Part shown: piece by piece, positions 26,682 through 35,038 of the stretch | Layout of the letters: every line of letters begins with the position of its first letter | How positions within the stretch are numbered: the stretch's first letter is position 1 | Assembly: GCF_900109575.1 (NCBI RefSeq) | Contig: NZ_FOAF01000004.1 | Coordinates: 348,461-412,460, forward strand | Reading direction: 5' to 3' | DNA from: Olivibacter domesticus | GTDB lineage: Bacteria; Bacteroidota; Bacteroidia; Sphingobacteriales; Sphingobacteriaceae | Length of the DNA stretch: 64,000 nucleotides | The notes under the pieces: model-generated | Seen by the model: the letters and a program-made list of their open reading frames with translations, nothing else | The model's database searches: none | What the model was told of the DNA's origin: nothing | Translations under genes and position numbers: made by a program

Positions 26682-29600
26682 TTAGAAACCTATCTGCACG
26701 CCCAACATGAATGTTCTTGGTTTAGGAAATGACCCAAAATCGAATCCCGGTTCAAAAACTCCCGACGTGAAATCAGGATTATAACCTTTATAGGCTTGGA
26801 AAGTATAAAGGTTCTGCGCTGTAGCGAACACTCTTATTTTCGTCACACTCTTAATAAGTTTGTCGGAGAAGGTATATCCCAATGAAACCGTATTGATGCG
26901 AAGGTAAGTACCATCTTGTAGCCATCCTTTTCGATCTGAATCACGACCATTTCCATTCGGGTCATTCGCAACTAAACGAGGAATATCGGTATTGGTATTT
27001 GTGGGAGTCCATCGATTAAGAATATCCTCATGCCGGTTAATGTAATCAGTTGTCAACATAAGATCTCTATACATTCTACTATTAATTTTGAAGTCTGAGC
27101 TACCGGACGCAAATACACTAAAATCTATTTTTTTATAGGCTGCACTAAAATTAAGACCATAATTTAATCCAGGGATCGCACTTCCAAGATAAGCGCGATC
27201 ATCGGCATTTATTACATTATCTCCATTCAAGTCTTTGAACCGGATGTCTCCTGGCGCCGTAGCTGCGCTTTGAAAAGCATGAGCAGCAACTTCCTCGCTC
27301 GTTTGGAAGATCCCTTCTGTCACATATCCAAAATGCTGACCTACTTCTCCACCTACTTCTGTTTTGGAACCTGCACCATAAATCGGCTCTCCATTTTCAC
27401 CCAAGGCAAGCACCTTATTTTTAATGGTACTTACATTCGCTGCAATCGTGAAGGTAAAATCTCCGTCTCGCTTATTATAAGCGCCCATAAACTCAAATCC
27501 CGAATTTTGCAGACTTCCGGTGTTCACGGTGGGAGCTTGATTTACCGAACCCGTTGACGATGGAATTGGCACACCTACTAAAATATCGGTTGTTTTATTA
27601 CGATAATACTCGACAGTAAAATCAAAAAGACCGTTGAATAAAATACCATCTAACCCGATGTTCGACGTAACCTTTGATTCCCATTTAATATCGGGTGAGA
27701 CCAAACTCGTTTGAAGACCTCCGAATACCTTCTGACCATTGAAATTATACACGATATTTGGATTGATATAAGCGGTGTATAAATAATCTAAAATATTCTG
27801 ATTCCCTAACTTTCCATAGCTTGCTCTCAGCTTTAAGTCGCTCACTATATCTTTCGGAACTTTAAAGAATGATTCATTGGTTATTTTCCAACCTAAAGCT
27901 ATTGATGGAAAATAACCGAAGCGATTTGTTGGACTAAACCGCGATGATCCGTCTCGTCGAATATTCGCGGTAAGAAGATACTTATCATCAAAATTATAAT
28001 TGATACGGCCTAAATAAGAAGAAAGTGCGTTTTCATCCAATGTACCAGAAGCAGTTTTATTACTCCCATTATCTAGGATTGGATAATAAGGTTCCGTAAA
28101 GGATTCCGAATGACCGCTACGAACCAAGGCAGATCCAGATTGATAGGTTTGTCCTACCAGAACAGCCAAAGCGTGTTTTCCAAATGCTTTTTCGTAATTT
28201 AATGTATTTTCTACTAGAGCAGTCGTTAATGTTCGTTGCCCGTCATCCAATCTGGAAATATTTGAATGGAAAAAATATCCCAAGTCAAAAGCCGGTTGAA
28301 AAGCGTAATCTCTTGCCTGTGTTTTATCGTAACCTAGGTTCAGCTTATATTTTAAACTATGCCCGTTCTTATTGATGAGGTCGATTTCCCCATAAGCCGT
28401 CGCAAACATCCGATCGACATCCGTATAGTTTTTGAACAAGCTATTGATGGCGATGGCATTTAACGAAATAACATCGTGAATATTGGATTCTGTTCCACCA
28501 AAACCACCCTTATTATTAGGGTCATAAATCAGCTGCGTAGGAATTGCTTCCACCAGATCAATTACTAAAGGGGGACGACTTCCTGTTAATATGGTATTAT
28601 TATAGGTCAGTGTATTTTCATGTGAATGCGTATAGGAAAATGTTTGTCCCACCTTAAAAATACCTTTTTTTGCAGACGTGTTAACGCGGGCTGTGTACCG
28701 ATCATAGCTTGGGCCGTTACCTACAAATGTGCCATCATTACCAAGGTAATCAAAAGACATATTATAGGTAGTATTCTCCCCGCCACCCATAAAATTAAGG
28801 TTATGATTTTGGCGCATCCCATTCTTCATACCTTCTTTTTGCCAATCGGTATCAACATTATCAATGAACATAGGAGAGGAAGGATCATTTCCTGGAATTA
28901 GGGGTAATCCGGCATTGGTACGTACCTCATTTGCGATCATCTGATAATCTTGTCTTTTTAGTACCGGTATTCGTTGCCAAATCTTATCTATACCATACGA
29001 GCCATTGTATTCAATATTCAATGGCGTGTGTTGCTTACCTTGTTTAGTAGTGATAATTACCACACCATTTGCCGCCATTGACCCATAGATTGCTCCTGCA
29101 GATGCATCTTTCAATACCTGCATAGATTCAATATCGTTTGGACTGAAATCACGAATAGAAGTTCCTACCGGTACCCCATCCACCACATATAGTGGCTGGG
29201 CGTTACCAAATGTACTAACTCCCCTAATCTTAACACTAGGTGCAGCTCCTGGCTGCCCATCACTGTTCACGGTTATGCCAGGGCTTCTACCTTGAAGAAG
29301 TTGAGAGATGTCATTGGTTAAGTACTTTTTAGATTCGGCTACATCTACGATCGCAACAGACCCCGTGATGTCCGACTTCCGCTGCGTTCCATAGCCAACA
29401 ACAACTACTTCATCTAGACCCAATAAGTCTTCTTCTAAAACGATGTCATAGGTGTTTTTTCCTTGGGTAATTTTAATTTCCTTTTTCACATATCCCACAT
29501 TCGTAAAAGACAAAGTACCGTTCCAATTGGGAATTGAAACTTGATATTGCCCTTCCTCATTCGTGTTGGTTCCTACTCGTGTTCCAAGTAAAACCACACT

Positions 29601-29750
29601 GATACCCGGTAATGGCTGCCCATTTTTGTCGGTAACTTTACCGGAAATTTGCACGCTTCCTTGGCTAAAGCCAATTGAATAGCAGAAAAAAAGCACAGCA
29701 TAAATTACGAATGCTTTCTTCCAAATGATTTTCAGTTTAATGTGTTGCAT
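26682..29750 (-). CDS. SusC/RagA-like TonB-dependent outer-membrane transporter (pair 2)
   Basis: 1022 residues. Signal peptide to about 30, carboxypeptidase-regulatory-like domain (about 33-112), plug domain with the motif LLQGRSPGITV and the SusC hallmark MAANGVVIITTKQG, then the barrel ending MLGVQIGF. It imports glycan fragments across the outer membrane. A well-formed promoter and two AraR-like operators lie upstream; the AraR gene is divergent. This pair is the one most directly tied to arabinan by position. Confidence 0.95.
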   Translation of the reverse strand: MQHIKLKIIWKKAFVIYAVLFFCYSIGFSQGSVQISGKVTDKNGQPLPGISVVLLGTRVGTNTNEEGQYQVSIPNWNGTLSFTNVGYVKKEIKITQGKNTYDIVLEEDLLGLDEVVVVGYGTQRKSDITGSVAIVDVAESKKYLTNDISQLLQGRSPGITVNSDGQPGAAPSVKIRGVSTFGNAQPLYVVDGVPVGTSIRDFSPNDIESMQVLKDASAGAIYGSMAANGVVIITTKQGKQHTPLNIEYNGSYGIDKIWQRIPVLKRQDYQMIANEVRTNAGLPLIPGNDPSSPMFIDNVDTDWQKEGMKNGMRQNHNLNFMGGGENTTYNMSFDYLGNDGTFVGNGPSYDRYTARVNTSAKKGIFKVGQTFSYTHSHENTLTYNNTILTGSRPPLVIDLVEAIPTQLIYDPNNKGGFGGTESNIHDVISLNAIAINSLFKNYTDVDRMFATAYGEIDLINKNGHSLKYKLNLGYDKTQARDYAFQPAFDLGYFFHSNISRLDDGQRTLTTALVENTLNYEKAFGKHALAVLVGQTYQSGSALVRSGHSESFTEPYYPILDNGSNKTASGTLDENALSSYLGRINYNFDDKYLLTANIRRDGSSRFSPTNRFGYFPSIALGWKITNESFFKVPKDIVSDLKLRASYGKLGNQNILDYLYTAYINPNIVYNFNGQKVFGGLQTSLVSPDIKWESKVTSNIGLDGILFNGLFDFTVEYYRNKTTDILVGVPIPSSTGSVNQAPTVNTGSLQNSGFEFMGAYNKRDGDFTFTIAANVSTIKNKVLALGENGEPIYGAGSKTEVGGEVGQHFGYVTEGIFQTSEEVAAHAFQSAATAPGDIRFKDLNGDNVINADDRAYLGSAIPGLNYGLNFSAAYKKIDFSVFASGSSDFKINSRMYRDLMLTTDYINRHEDILNRWTPTNTNTDIPRLVANDPNGNGRDSDRKGWLQDGTYLRINTVSLGYTFSDKLIKSVTKIRVFATAQNLYTFQAYKGYNPDFTSGVFEPGFDFGSFPKPRTFMLGVQIGF

Positions 29751-29813
29751 TTTGGTTACTTATTGGTTTTTTTAACGGTTATTTTTATCGGGTAAACCCC
29801 TTAATTGGCTCGG

Positions 29814-29843
29814 CTAATATAAAAGCTTTTTATTAAATGTCAA
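29814..29843 (-). promoter_or_regulatory. SusC2 promoter
   Basis: TTG (29843-29841), 19-base spacer, TATATTAG (29821-29814; 7 of 8 to TAnnTTTG) on the minus strand, the spacing usual for Bacteroidota primary-sigma promoters. Predicted leader about 55 bases. The operator at 29835-29853 covers the -33 element. Confidence 0.55.
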
Positions 29844-29887
29844 CAGAACATTTAATAAAAAGTGTCATAAAAACACTTTTTATTAAA
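29826..29887. promoter_or_regulatory. Tandem AraR-like operators in an alternating inverted-repeat array, site 5
   Basis: Operator 5a (29835-29853) is AAATGT-N7-ACATTT inside perfect 15-bp arms (29826-29840, 29848-29862). Operator 5b (29860-29878) is TGT-N7-ACA inside another perfect 15-bp pair (29851-29865, 29873-29887). The right arm of the first overlaps the left arm of the second. The 12-mer CTTTTTATTAAA therefore occurs at 29826, inverted at 29851, and again at 29876, i.e. at 25-base steps. Confidence 0.7.
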
Positions 29888-30070
29888 CTTAATCGTTTAA
29901 ACAGAAAGAGAGGCTTGTAACATAAACGGATAGCTAGATTTGATAATCAATAGATAAAATACCTATATTTACCACTTTGATTGATGCAAATCATCATTTT
30001 TTCTTTTTTAATTGTTGAGAATTATTGTGTTAATGAATAATATCGTATCCCTTTTAATTACCTATAAATT

Positions 30071-30763
30071 ATGACTAAATACTCAAAACAAACACGCATA
30101 TTAGTTGCCGTAGACTGTATTATCTTCGGCTTTGACGGAGATAGCTTGAAGTTACTAATTATTCAACGCGGCTTTGAACCCGAAAAAAATAAATGGAGCT
30201 TAATGGGCGGGTTTGTTGAACCAAGCGAAAAACCAGAAAATTCTGCAGCAAGAGTATTGAAACAGCTAACGGGGCTCGAAAATGTGTACATGGAACAAAT
30301 GGAGGTTTTTGGCGAACCGAAACGCGATCCATTAGAAAGAACTGTCAGTATAGCCTATTATGCGCTTATTGATATCCATAAGTACAAAGACCAGCTAAGT
30401 AAAGAATACAGGGCAGAATGGGTGCCTTTAAAAGAAATTCCGAAACTTATTTTCGATCACAATAGTATGGTAGATCATGCCAAGAAGAAATTGCGCTATA
30501 AGGCAGCCTTGCACCCTATCCTCTTTGAGTTGCTTCCTGAAAAATTCACTATTCCACAGATACTTACTCTTTATGAAGGTGTTTATGATATTGTACTCGA
30601 TAAAAGAAACTTTAGCAGAAAATTGCTTTCAACGGGATTACTAATGCGCCAAAAAGACAAGGATAAAGAAAATTCCAAAAAAGGAGCCTTCTATTACAAA
30701 TTAAACAAGGAAATCTATAAGGATAAGATTAGTTCTTTTTTAAACTTTATTCCGAATCCGTAA
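30071..30763 (+). CDS. araR: Nudix-related transcriptional regulator, AraR type
   Basis: 230 residues: N-terminal Nudix-like fold (about 10-140) and C-terminal winged-helix domain (about 150-225; ILFELLPEKFTIPQILTLYEGVY, KRNFSRKLLSTGLL). The Nudix box keeps Gly47, Glu53, Arg61 and Gly68 but the catalytic glutamates are Val62, Gln65 and Leu66, so hydrolase activity should be lost and the fold used as a ligand sensor. This is the architecture of NrtR-family regulators; a Nudix-related AraR controlling L-arabinose genes is established for Bacteroides. It lies between SusC2 (divergent) and araB, which supports that role. The likely effector is L-arabinose (inferred). Confidence 0.88.
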   Translation: MTKYSKQTRILVAVDCIIFGFDGDSLKLLIIQRGFEPEKNKWSLMGGFVEPSEKPENSAARVLKQLTGLENVYMEQMEVFGEPKRDPLERTVSIAYYALIDIHKYKDQLSKEYRAEWVPLKEIPKLIFDHNSMVDHAKKKLRYKAALHPILFELLPEKFTIPQILTLYEGVYDIVLDKRNFSRKLLSTGLLMRQKDKDKENSKKGAFYYKLNKEIYKDKISSFLNFIPNP

Positions 30764-30797
30764 TTTTTTTTCGATAATATTTTTTTTCGATAATATT
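30764..30797 (+). repeat. Two-copy 16-bp tandem repeat
   Basis: TTTTTTTCGATAATAT occurs twice head to tail, with a third T-run starting after it, right after the araR stop codon. The T runs could weaken read-through from araR; no stem precedes them. Confidence 0.7.
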
Positions 30798-30814
30798 TTT
30801 TTATCTAAAAAAAT

Positions 30815-30833
30815 AAATGTTATTTTGACACGA
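30815..30833. promoter_or_regulatory. Degenerate AraR operator, site 6 (araB)
   Basis: AAATGT-N7-ACACGA: left arm perfect and the TGT-N7-ACA core kept. It lies about 90 bases before araB. Confidence 0.45.
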
Positions 30834-30923
30834 ATAATACAAAGAGATTGACAGACTGACCAATTAGTAAAAAAACGCACAGCGCTGCGATTCTCGAAAA
30901 CATAAAAAATTTTAGTTATTGAT

Positions 30924-32621
30924 ATGGATAACGCATATGTTATAGGTGTGGATTACGGTACGGACTCAGTAAGATCTGTATTGGTTGACGCCCACAATGG
31001 TGAGCAAGTAGCTTCAGCCGTTCATCATTATCGAAGATGGAAAAAGGGCCTGTTTTGTAATTCAGTTAAAAACCAGTTTAGGCAACACCCACTCGATTAT
31101 GTAGAGGGACTTGAAGAAACGATCAAATCCTGTCTTTCTAAAGCCGGACCTGATATCGCTTCTAATATAAAAGCTATTTCGATTGATACTACCGGTTCGA
31201 CACCCATTGCGGTAGATAAAAGTGGAACTCCTTTAGCGTTGCTTCCGGAGTTCGAAAGCAATCCGAATGCCATGTTTGTTCTATGGAAAGATCATACTGC
31301 CGTAAAAGAAGCAGAAGAAATTAACATACATGCAAAAAAATTTGATATCAACTACTTGCAGTACGTAGGTGGTATCTATTCTTCTGAATGGTATTGGTCG
31401 AAATTATTACATATCCTACGAGCAGACGAGGCAGTCAGGTCTTCTATTTATACATGGGTAGAGCATTGTGATTGGATTCCTTTCTTATTAACCGGAGGTA
31501 GTGATGCAGATGCCATAAAAAGAGGCGTTTGTTCCGCAGGTCATAAATCTTTGTGGGCTAAAGAATTTGACGGCTATCCGCCAAATGATTTCTTCGCCTC
31601 ACTAGACCCGCTATTGGACGGTTTTGTACTAAATATTGCTAATGAAACCTTCACCGCTGATCAGCGGGCAGGTCATTTGTCTGCTGACTGGGCAACACGT
31701 CTAGGACTTTCAACAGAAGTAGCTGTAGGTATTGGAGCTTTCGATGCACATATGGGAGCTGTTGGCGGACAGATTGAGCCTTATTATTTAAGCAAAGTGA
31801 TGGGAACATCGACCTGCGATATGCTGGTTGCCCCTAAAAATGAAGTTGAAGGAGTATTGGTGCAAGGCATTTGCGGACAAGTTGATGGTTCGATCATTCC
31901 AGGTATGATAGGTATGGAAGCCGGACAATCTGCCTTTGGAGATGCATACGCTTGGTTTAAAAACTTGCTTTTATGGCCATTAAAACATTTTCACGCTTCT
32001 GCTGACGCAAATAATTTAATATCGGAGGAGCTCCTTCATCGTATTGAGGAGAATATAATACCTGAGCTTAGTAAATTGGCTGATGAGATAGAACTTACAG
32101 AAGAGCTAGAATTTGCGCTCGACTGGTTAAATGGAAGGAGAACCCCAGATGCTAACCAAGCATTAAAGGGTGCATTTTTTGATTTAAATCTAGGAACCGA
32201 TGCGCCTAAACTTTTCAGAGCTTTAGTAGAGGCTACATGTTTTGGTGCCAAAAAAATTGTGGATCGGTTTAACGAACAAGGTGTCACCGTAAAAGGTTTG
32301 ATAGGAATGGGTGGAGTTGCTAAGAAAGCTCCCTTTATTATGCAGATGATGGCCGATGTGATGAACATGCCTATCAAGATACATCGTTCCGAACAGACTT
32401 GCGCTATTGGTGCTGCTATGTTTGCAGCAACCGTGGCGGGTGTTTATCCGCATGTGGAGGAAGCGATGGAAGCAATGGGTCAAGGCTTTGATACGGAATA
32501 TTTTCCTAATTCTGAGAAAGCAAGTATCTATCAAAAACGCTATCAAAAATATTCGGAAGCAGGTGCGTTTATAGAAAGAAAAATAAGTCAAGACATCGAT
32601 ATTTTATCTGCCTCTATCTAA
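30924..32621 (+). CDS. araB: L-ribulokinase
   Basis: 565 residues, FGGY carbohydrate kinase. N-terminal phosphate-binding motif DYGTDSVRSVLVD near residue 10, substrate region YWSKLLHILR, and a C-terminal FGGY-family motif (GLIGMGGVAKKAPFIMQMMADV). Length and sequence match the long AraB type. It phosphorylates L-ribulose to L-ribulose 5-phosphate with ATP. It is the first gene after araR and leads araB-araD-araA on the same strand, with a degenerate operator upstream. Confidence 0.96.
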   Translation: MDNAYVIGVDYGTDSVRSVLVDAHNGEQVASAVHHYRRWKKGLFCNSVKNQFRQHPLDYVEGLEETIKSCLSKAGPDIASNIKAISIDTTGSTPIAVDKSGTPLALLPEFESNPNAMFVLWKDHTAVKEAEEINIHAKKFDINYLQYVGGIYSSEWYWSKLLHILRADEAVRSSIYTWVEHCDWIPFLLTGGSDADAIKRGVCSAGHKSLWAKEFDGYPPNDFFASLDPLLDGFVLNIANETFTADQRAGHLSADWATRLGLSTEVAVGIGAFDAHMGAVGGQIEPYYLSKVMGTSTCDMLVAPKNEVEGVLVQGICGQVDGSIIPGMIGMEAGQSAFGDAYAWFKNLLLWPLKHFHASADANNLISEELLHRIEENIIPELSKLADEIELTEELEFALDWLNGRRTPDANQALKGAFFDLNLGTDAPKLFRALVEATCFGAKKIVDRFNEQGVTVKGLIGMGGVAKKAPFIMQMMADVMNMPIKIHRSEQTCAIGAAMFAATVAGVYPHVEEAMEAMGQGFDTEYFPNSEKASIYQKRYQKYSEAGAFIERKISQDIDILSASI

Positions 32622-32646
32622 ATATAGGACATTCAATTATAGCATT

Positions 32647-33348
32647 ATGAATAATTATCAAGATATCCGTGAGGAAGCCTACGAAAACAACATGCAACTA
32701 CCAAAACTTGGATTAGTGTTATTCACCTTTGGTAATGTAAGTGTTGCAGATCGTTCTAAAGGTGTCTTCGCTATAAAACCAAGTGGGGTTCCCTATGAAA
32801 ATCTAAGTCCGCAGAACATGGTCATTGTTGATTTTGACGGTAACACCGTAGAAGGCGATTTACGTCCCTCTTCTGACACAAAAACGCATGCAGTTTTATA
32901 TAAACATTGGGATAAAATTGGCGGCATTGTACACACCCATTCTACTTATGGTACAGCTTGGGCACAAAGTCAACGAGCAATTCCTATTTATGGGACGACC
33001 CATGCCGACCACCTTACAACAGACATCCCATGTGCGCCGCCAATGGACGACCATATGATACAGGGAAATTATGAGTATGAAACCGGTTTTCAGATATTAA
33101 ATCATTTTCAGGAAAAAGGACTTAATTATGAGGAAATCGAAATGATCTTAGTCGGCAATCACGCACCATTTACTTGGGGAAAGACAGGAGCGAAAGCGGT
33201 ATATAACAGTGCAGTGCTAGAAACAGTTGCTAAAATGGCACTGTTAACCGAGCAGATTAGCCCAGATGCTCCTCGTTTAAAAGATTCACTCATCAAAAAA
33301 CATTTTGAACGCAAGCATGGTCCTGATTCGTACTATGGGCAGAGCTAG
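32647..33348 (+). CDS. araD: L-ribulose-5-phosphate 4-epimerase
   Basis: 233 residues, class II aldolase/epimerase fold. Zinc ligands His96 and His98 (HTHSTYG) and His172 (GNHAPFTWG) correspond to the E. coli AraD ligands at 95, 97 and 171; Asp77 (SSD) matches the phosphate/acid region. It converts L-ribulose 5-phosphate to D-xylulose 5-phosphate, which enters the pentose phosphate pathway. The gap from araB is 25 bases. Confidence 0.96.
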   Translation: MNNYQDIREEAYENNMQLPKLGLVLFTFGNVSVADRSKGVFAIKPSGVPYENLSPQNMVIVDFDGNTVEGDLRPSSDTKTHAVLYKHWDKIGGIVHTHSTYGTAWAQSQRAIPIYGTTHADHLTTDIPCAPPMDDHMIQGNYEYETGFQILNHFQEKGLNYEEIEMILVGNHAPFTWGKTGAKAVYNSAVLETVAKMALLTEQISPDAPRLKDSLIKKHFERKHGPDSYYGQS

Positions 33349-33396
33349 GGAAGCTTAAAGCGGAAAGCAAAGGCTATCAAACAATAGGAGGCATAG

Positions 33397-33446
33397 GTAT
33401 CAAGCCTTAGTTTTAAGTCTAATAGCTTCTAAAAATATCTTGATAC
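33397..33446 (+). promoter_or_regulatory. Inverted repeat in the araD-araA spacer
   Basis: GTATCAAG (33397-33404) and CTTGATAC (33439-33446) can pair across a 34-base loop in the 127-base spacer before araA. It could be an RNA processing or stability element; function unknown. Confidence 0.3.
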
Positions 33447-33475
33447 TTGATATAAACAAACAACGAATATAGCAT

Positions 33476-34975
33476 ATGTTAAATTTAAAAACTTTTGAAG
33501 TCTGGTTCATTACAGGAAGCCAAGACTTATATGGACCTGAAACGTTGGCCCAGGCAGCAGAACATGCCCAGGAAATTTCAAAATACTTTAATGACCATCA
33601 AAAAGTGCCTGTTCAGGTAATCCATAAGCCAATTGTTAAGAATTCAGAAGAAATTTTTAGTACAATATTAGCCGCTAATACGGCTTCTAATTGTATCGGT
33701 ATTATTACTTGGATGCATACATTTTCTCCTGCGAAAATGTGGATAAGGGGATTAAATATTCTAAAAAAACCACTGCTTCACTTGCATACTCAATACAATC
33801 GTGATATTCCTTGGGATAGTATTGACATGGATTTCATGAATCTCAATCAAAGTGCCCATGGCGACCGCGAGTTTGGTTTCATCGTTTCACGCATGCGCAT
33901 TAACCGTAAAGTGGTAACCGGTTTCTGGCAAGATGAAGATGTGATCGCTAAAATCAATGTATGGGCAAGAGCTGCGGCCGCATGGAACGATTGGCAAGGA
34001 GCTAAATTCGTGCGTTTTGGGGATAACATGCGGAATGTAGCGGTAACAGACGGAGATAAAGTAGAAGCAGAAATGAAATTCGGCTTTTCAGTAAATACCT
34101 ACGCAATTGGAGATCTTGTTGCTATTATCAATCAGGTTACTGACGACCAAATTAGTTCGCTAGTAAAGGAATACGAAGCGAGCTACACGCTAGCCGATAA
34201 TGTAAAAGCAGGACAGCCCTTACACCAGCATGTATTAGACGCCGCTAAAATTGAACTTGGCCTAAAGAAGTTTTTAGAAGATGGTGGTTATAAGGGTTTC
34301 ACAGATTCATTTGAAGATTTACATGGTTTGGTGCAGTTGCCGGGAATTGCGGCCCAACGACTGATGGAGCAAGGATATGGTTTTGCAGGGGAAGGCGACT
34401 GGAAAACACCGGCATTAGTTCGCGCCTGTAAAGTAATGGCTTCAGGCATGGAGGGTGCTAATGCTTTCATGGAAGATTATACATATCATTTTCATCCGGA
34501 AAACTCAATGGTACTAGGATCACATATGCTCGAAGTAGACGCATCTCTAGCCAAAGAAAAACCACGGCTTGAAGTTCATCCATTAGGAATCGGTGGTAAA
34601 GCCGACCCAGCACGTTTAGTATTTAATGCTTCAGGGGGGCCTGCCCTAAATGCTTCGCTGGTAGATATGGGTGACCGTTTTAGACTTATCGTGAACACGG
34701 TAGAAGGGCTTGAAGCTACACAACAACTGCCAAAGCTTCCTGTAGCGCGTGTACTTTGGAAACCGCTTCCAGATATGAAAACAGCTTGTACTGCTTGGAT
34801 CTATGCCGGAGGAGCGCACCACACCGTATACAGTCAAAACTTGACGGTTGAATACTTAGAGGATTTCGCACGAATAGCTGGAGTTGAATTTATAAAAATA
34901 GATGAACGTACGCGACTAGATCAATTCGAGAATGAGCTAAAATGGAGTGAAGTGTATTATCAAACCCATAAATAA
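33476..34975 (+). CDS. araA: L-arabinose isomerase
   Basis: 499 residues, the normal AraA length, with the N-terminal motif [18 protein letters not shown] and conserved stretches [26 protein letters not shown] and [16 protein letters not shown] that include the metal-binding glutamates. It converts L-arabinose to L-ribulose in the cytoplasm. Third gene of araBDA and followed at once by a strong terminator, so the symporter downstream probably depends on partial read-through or its own promoter. Confidence 0.97.
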   Translation: MLNLKTFEVWFITGSQDLYGPETLAQAAEHAQEISKYFNDHQKVPVQVIHKPIVKNSEEIFSTILAANTASNCIGIITWMHTFSPAKMWIRGLNILKKPLLHLHTQYNRDIPWDSIDMDFMNLNQSAHGDREFGFIVSRMRINRKVVTGFWQDEDVIAKINVWARAAAAWNDWQGAKFVRFGDNMRNVAVTDGDKVEAEMKFGFSVNTYAIGDLVAIINQVTDDQISSLVKEYEASYTLADNVKAGQPLHQHVLDAAKIELGLKKFLEDGGYKGFTDSFEDLHGLVQLPGIAAQRLMEQGYGFAGEGDWKTPALVRACKVMASGMEGANAFMEDYTYHFHPENSMVLGSHMLEVDASLAKEKPRLEVHPLGIGGKADPARLVFNASGGPALNASLVDMGDRFRLIVNTVEGLEATQQLPKLPVARVLWKPLPDMKTACTAWIYAGGAHHTVYSQNLTVEYLEDFARIAGVEFIKIDERTRLDQFENELKWSEVYYQTHK

Positions 34976-34981
34976 AAATAA

Positions 34982-35008
34982 AAAAGAGCGTGGTAATCAC
35001 GCTCTTTT
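34982..35008 (+). terminator. Terminator after araA
   Basis: Stem AAAAGAGCGTG / CACGCTCTTTT around a GTAAT loop, ending in four T residues, 6 bases past the araA stop and 31 bases before the symporter start. It may attenuate transcription into the symporter. Confidence 0.8.
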
Positions 35009-35038
35009 GCTAACCAAAATTAACCTTAGATATCCAAA

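Larger units (their letters stand above)
29751..30070. other. Divergent control region between SusC2 and araR
   Basis: 320 bases. It contains the SusC2 promoter (29843-29814, minus), two AraR-like operators 25 bases apart (29835-29853 and 29860-29878), and a longer alternating inverted-repeat array (29826-29887). The half nearest araR (29890-30070) is AT-rich; I found no exact TAnnTTTG for araR there. Confidence 0.6.
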
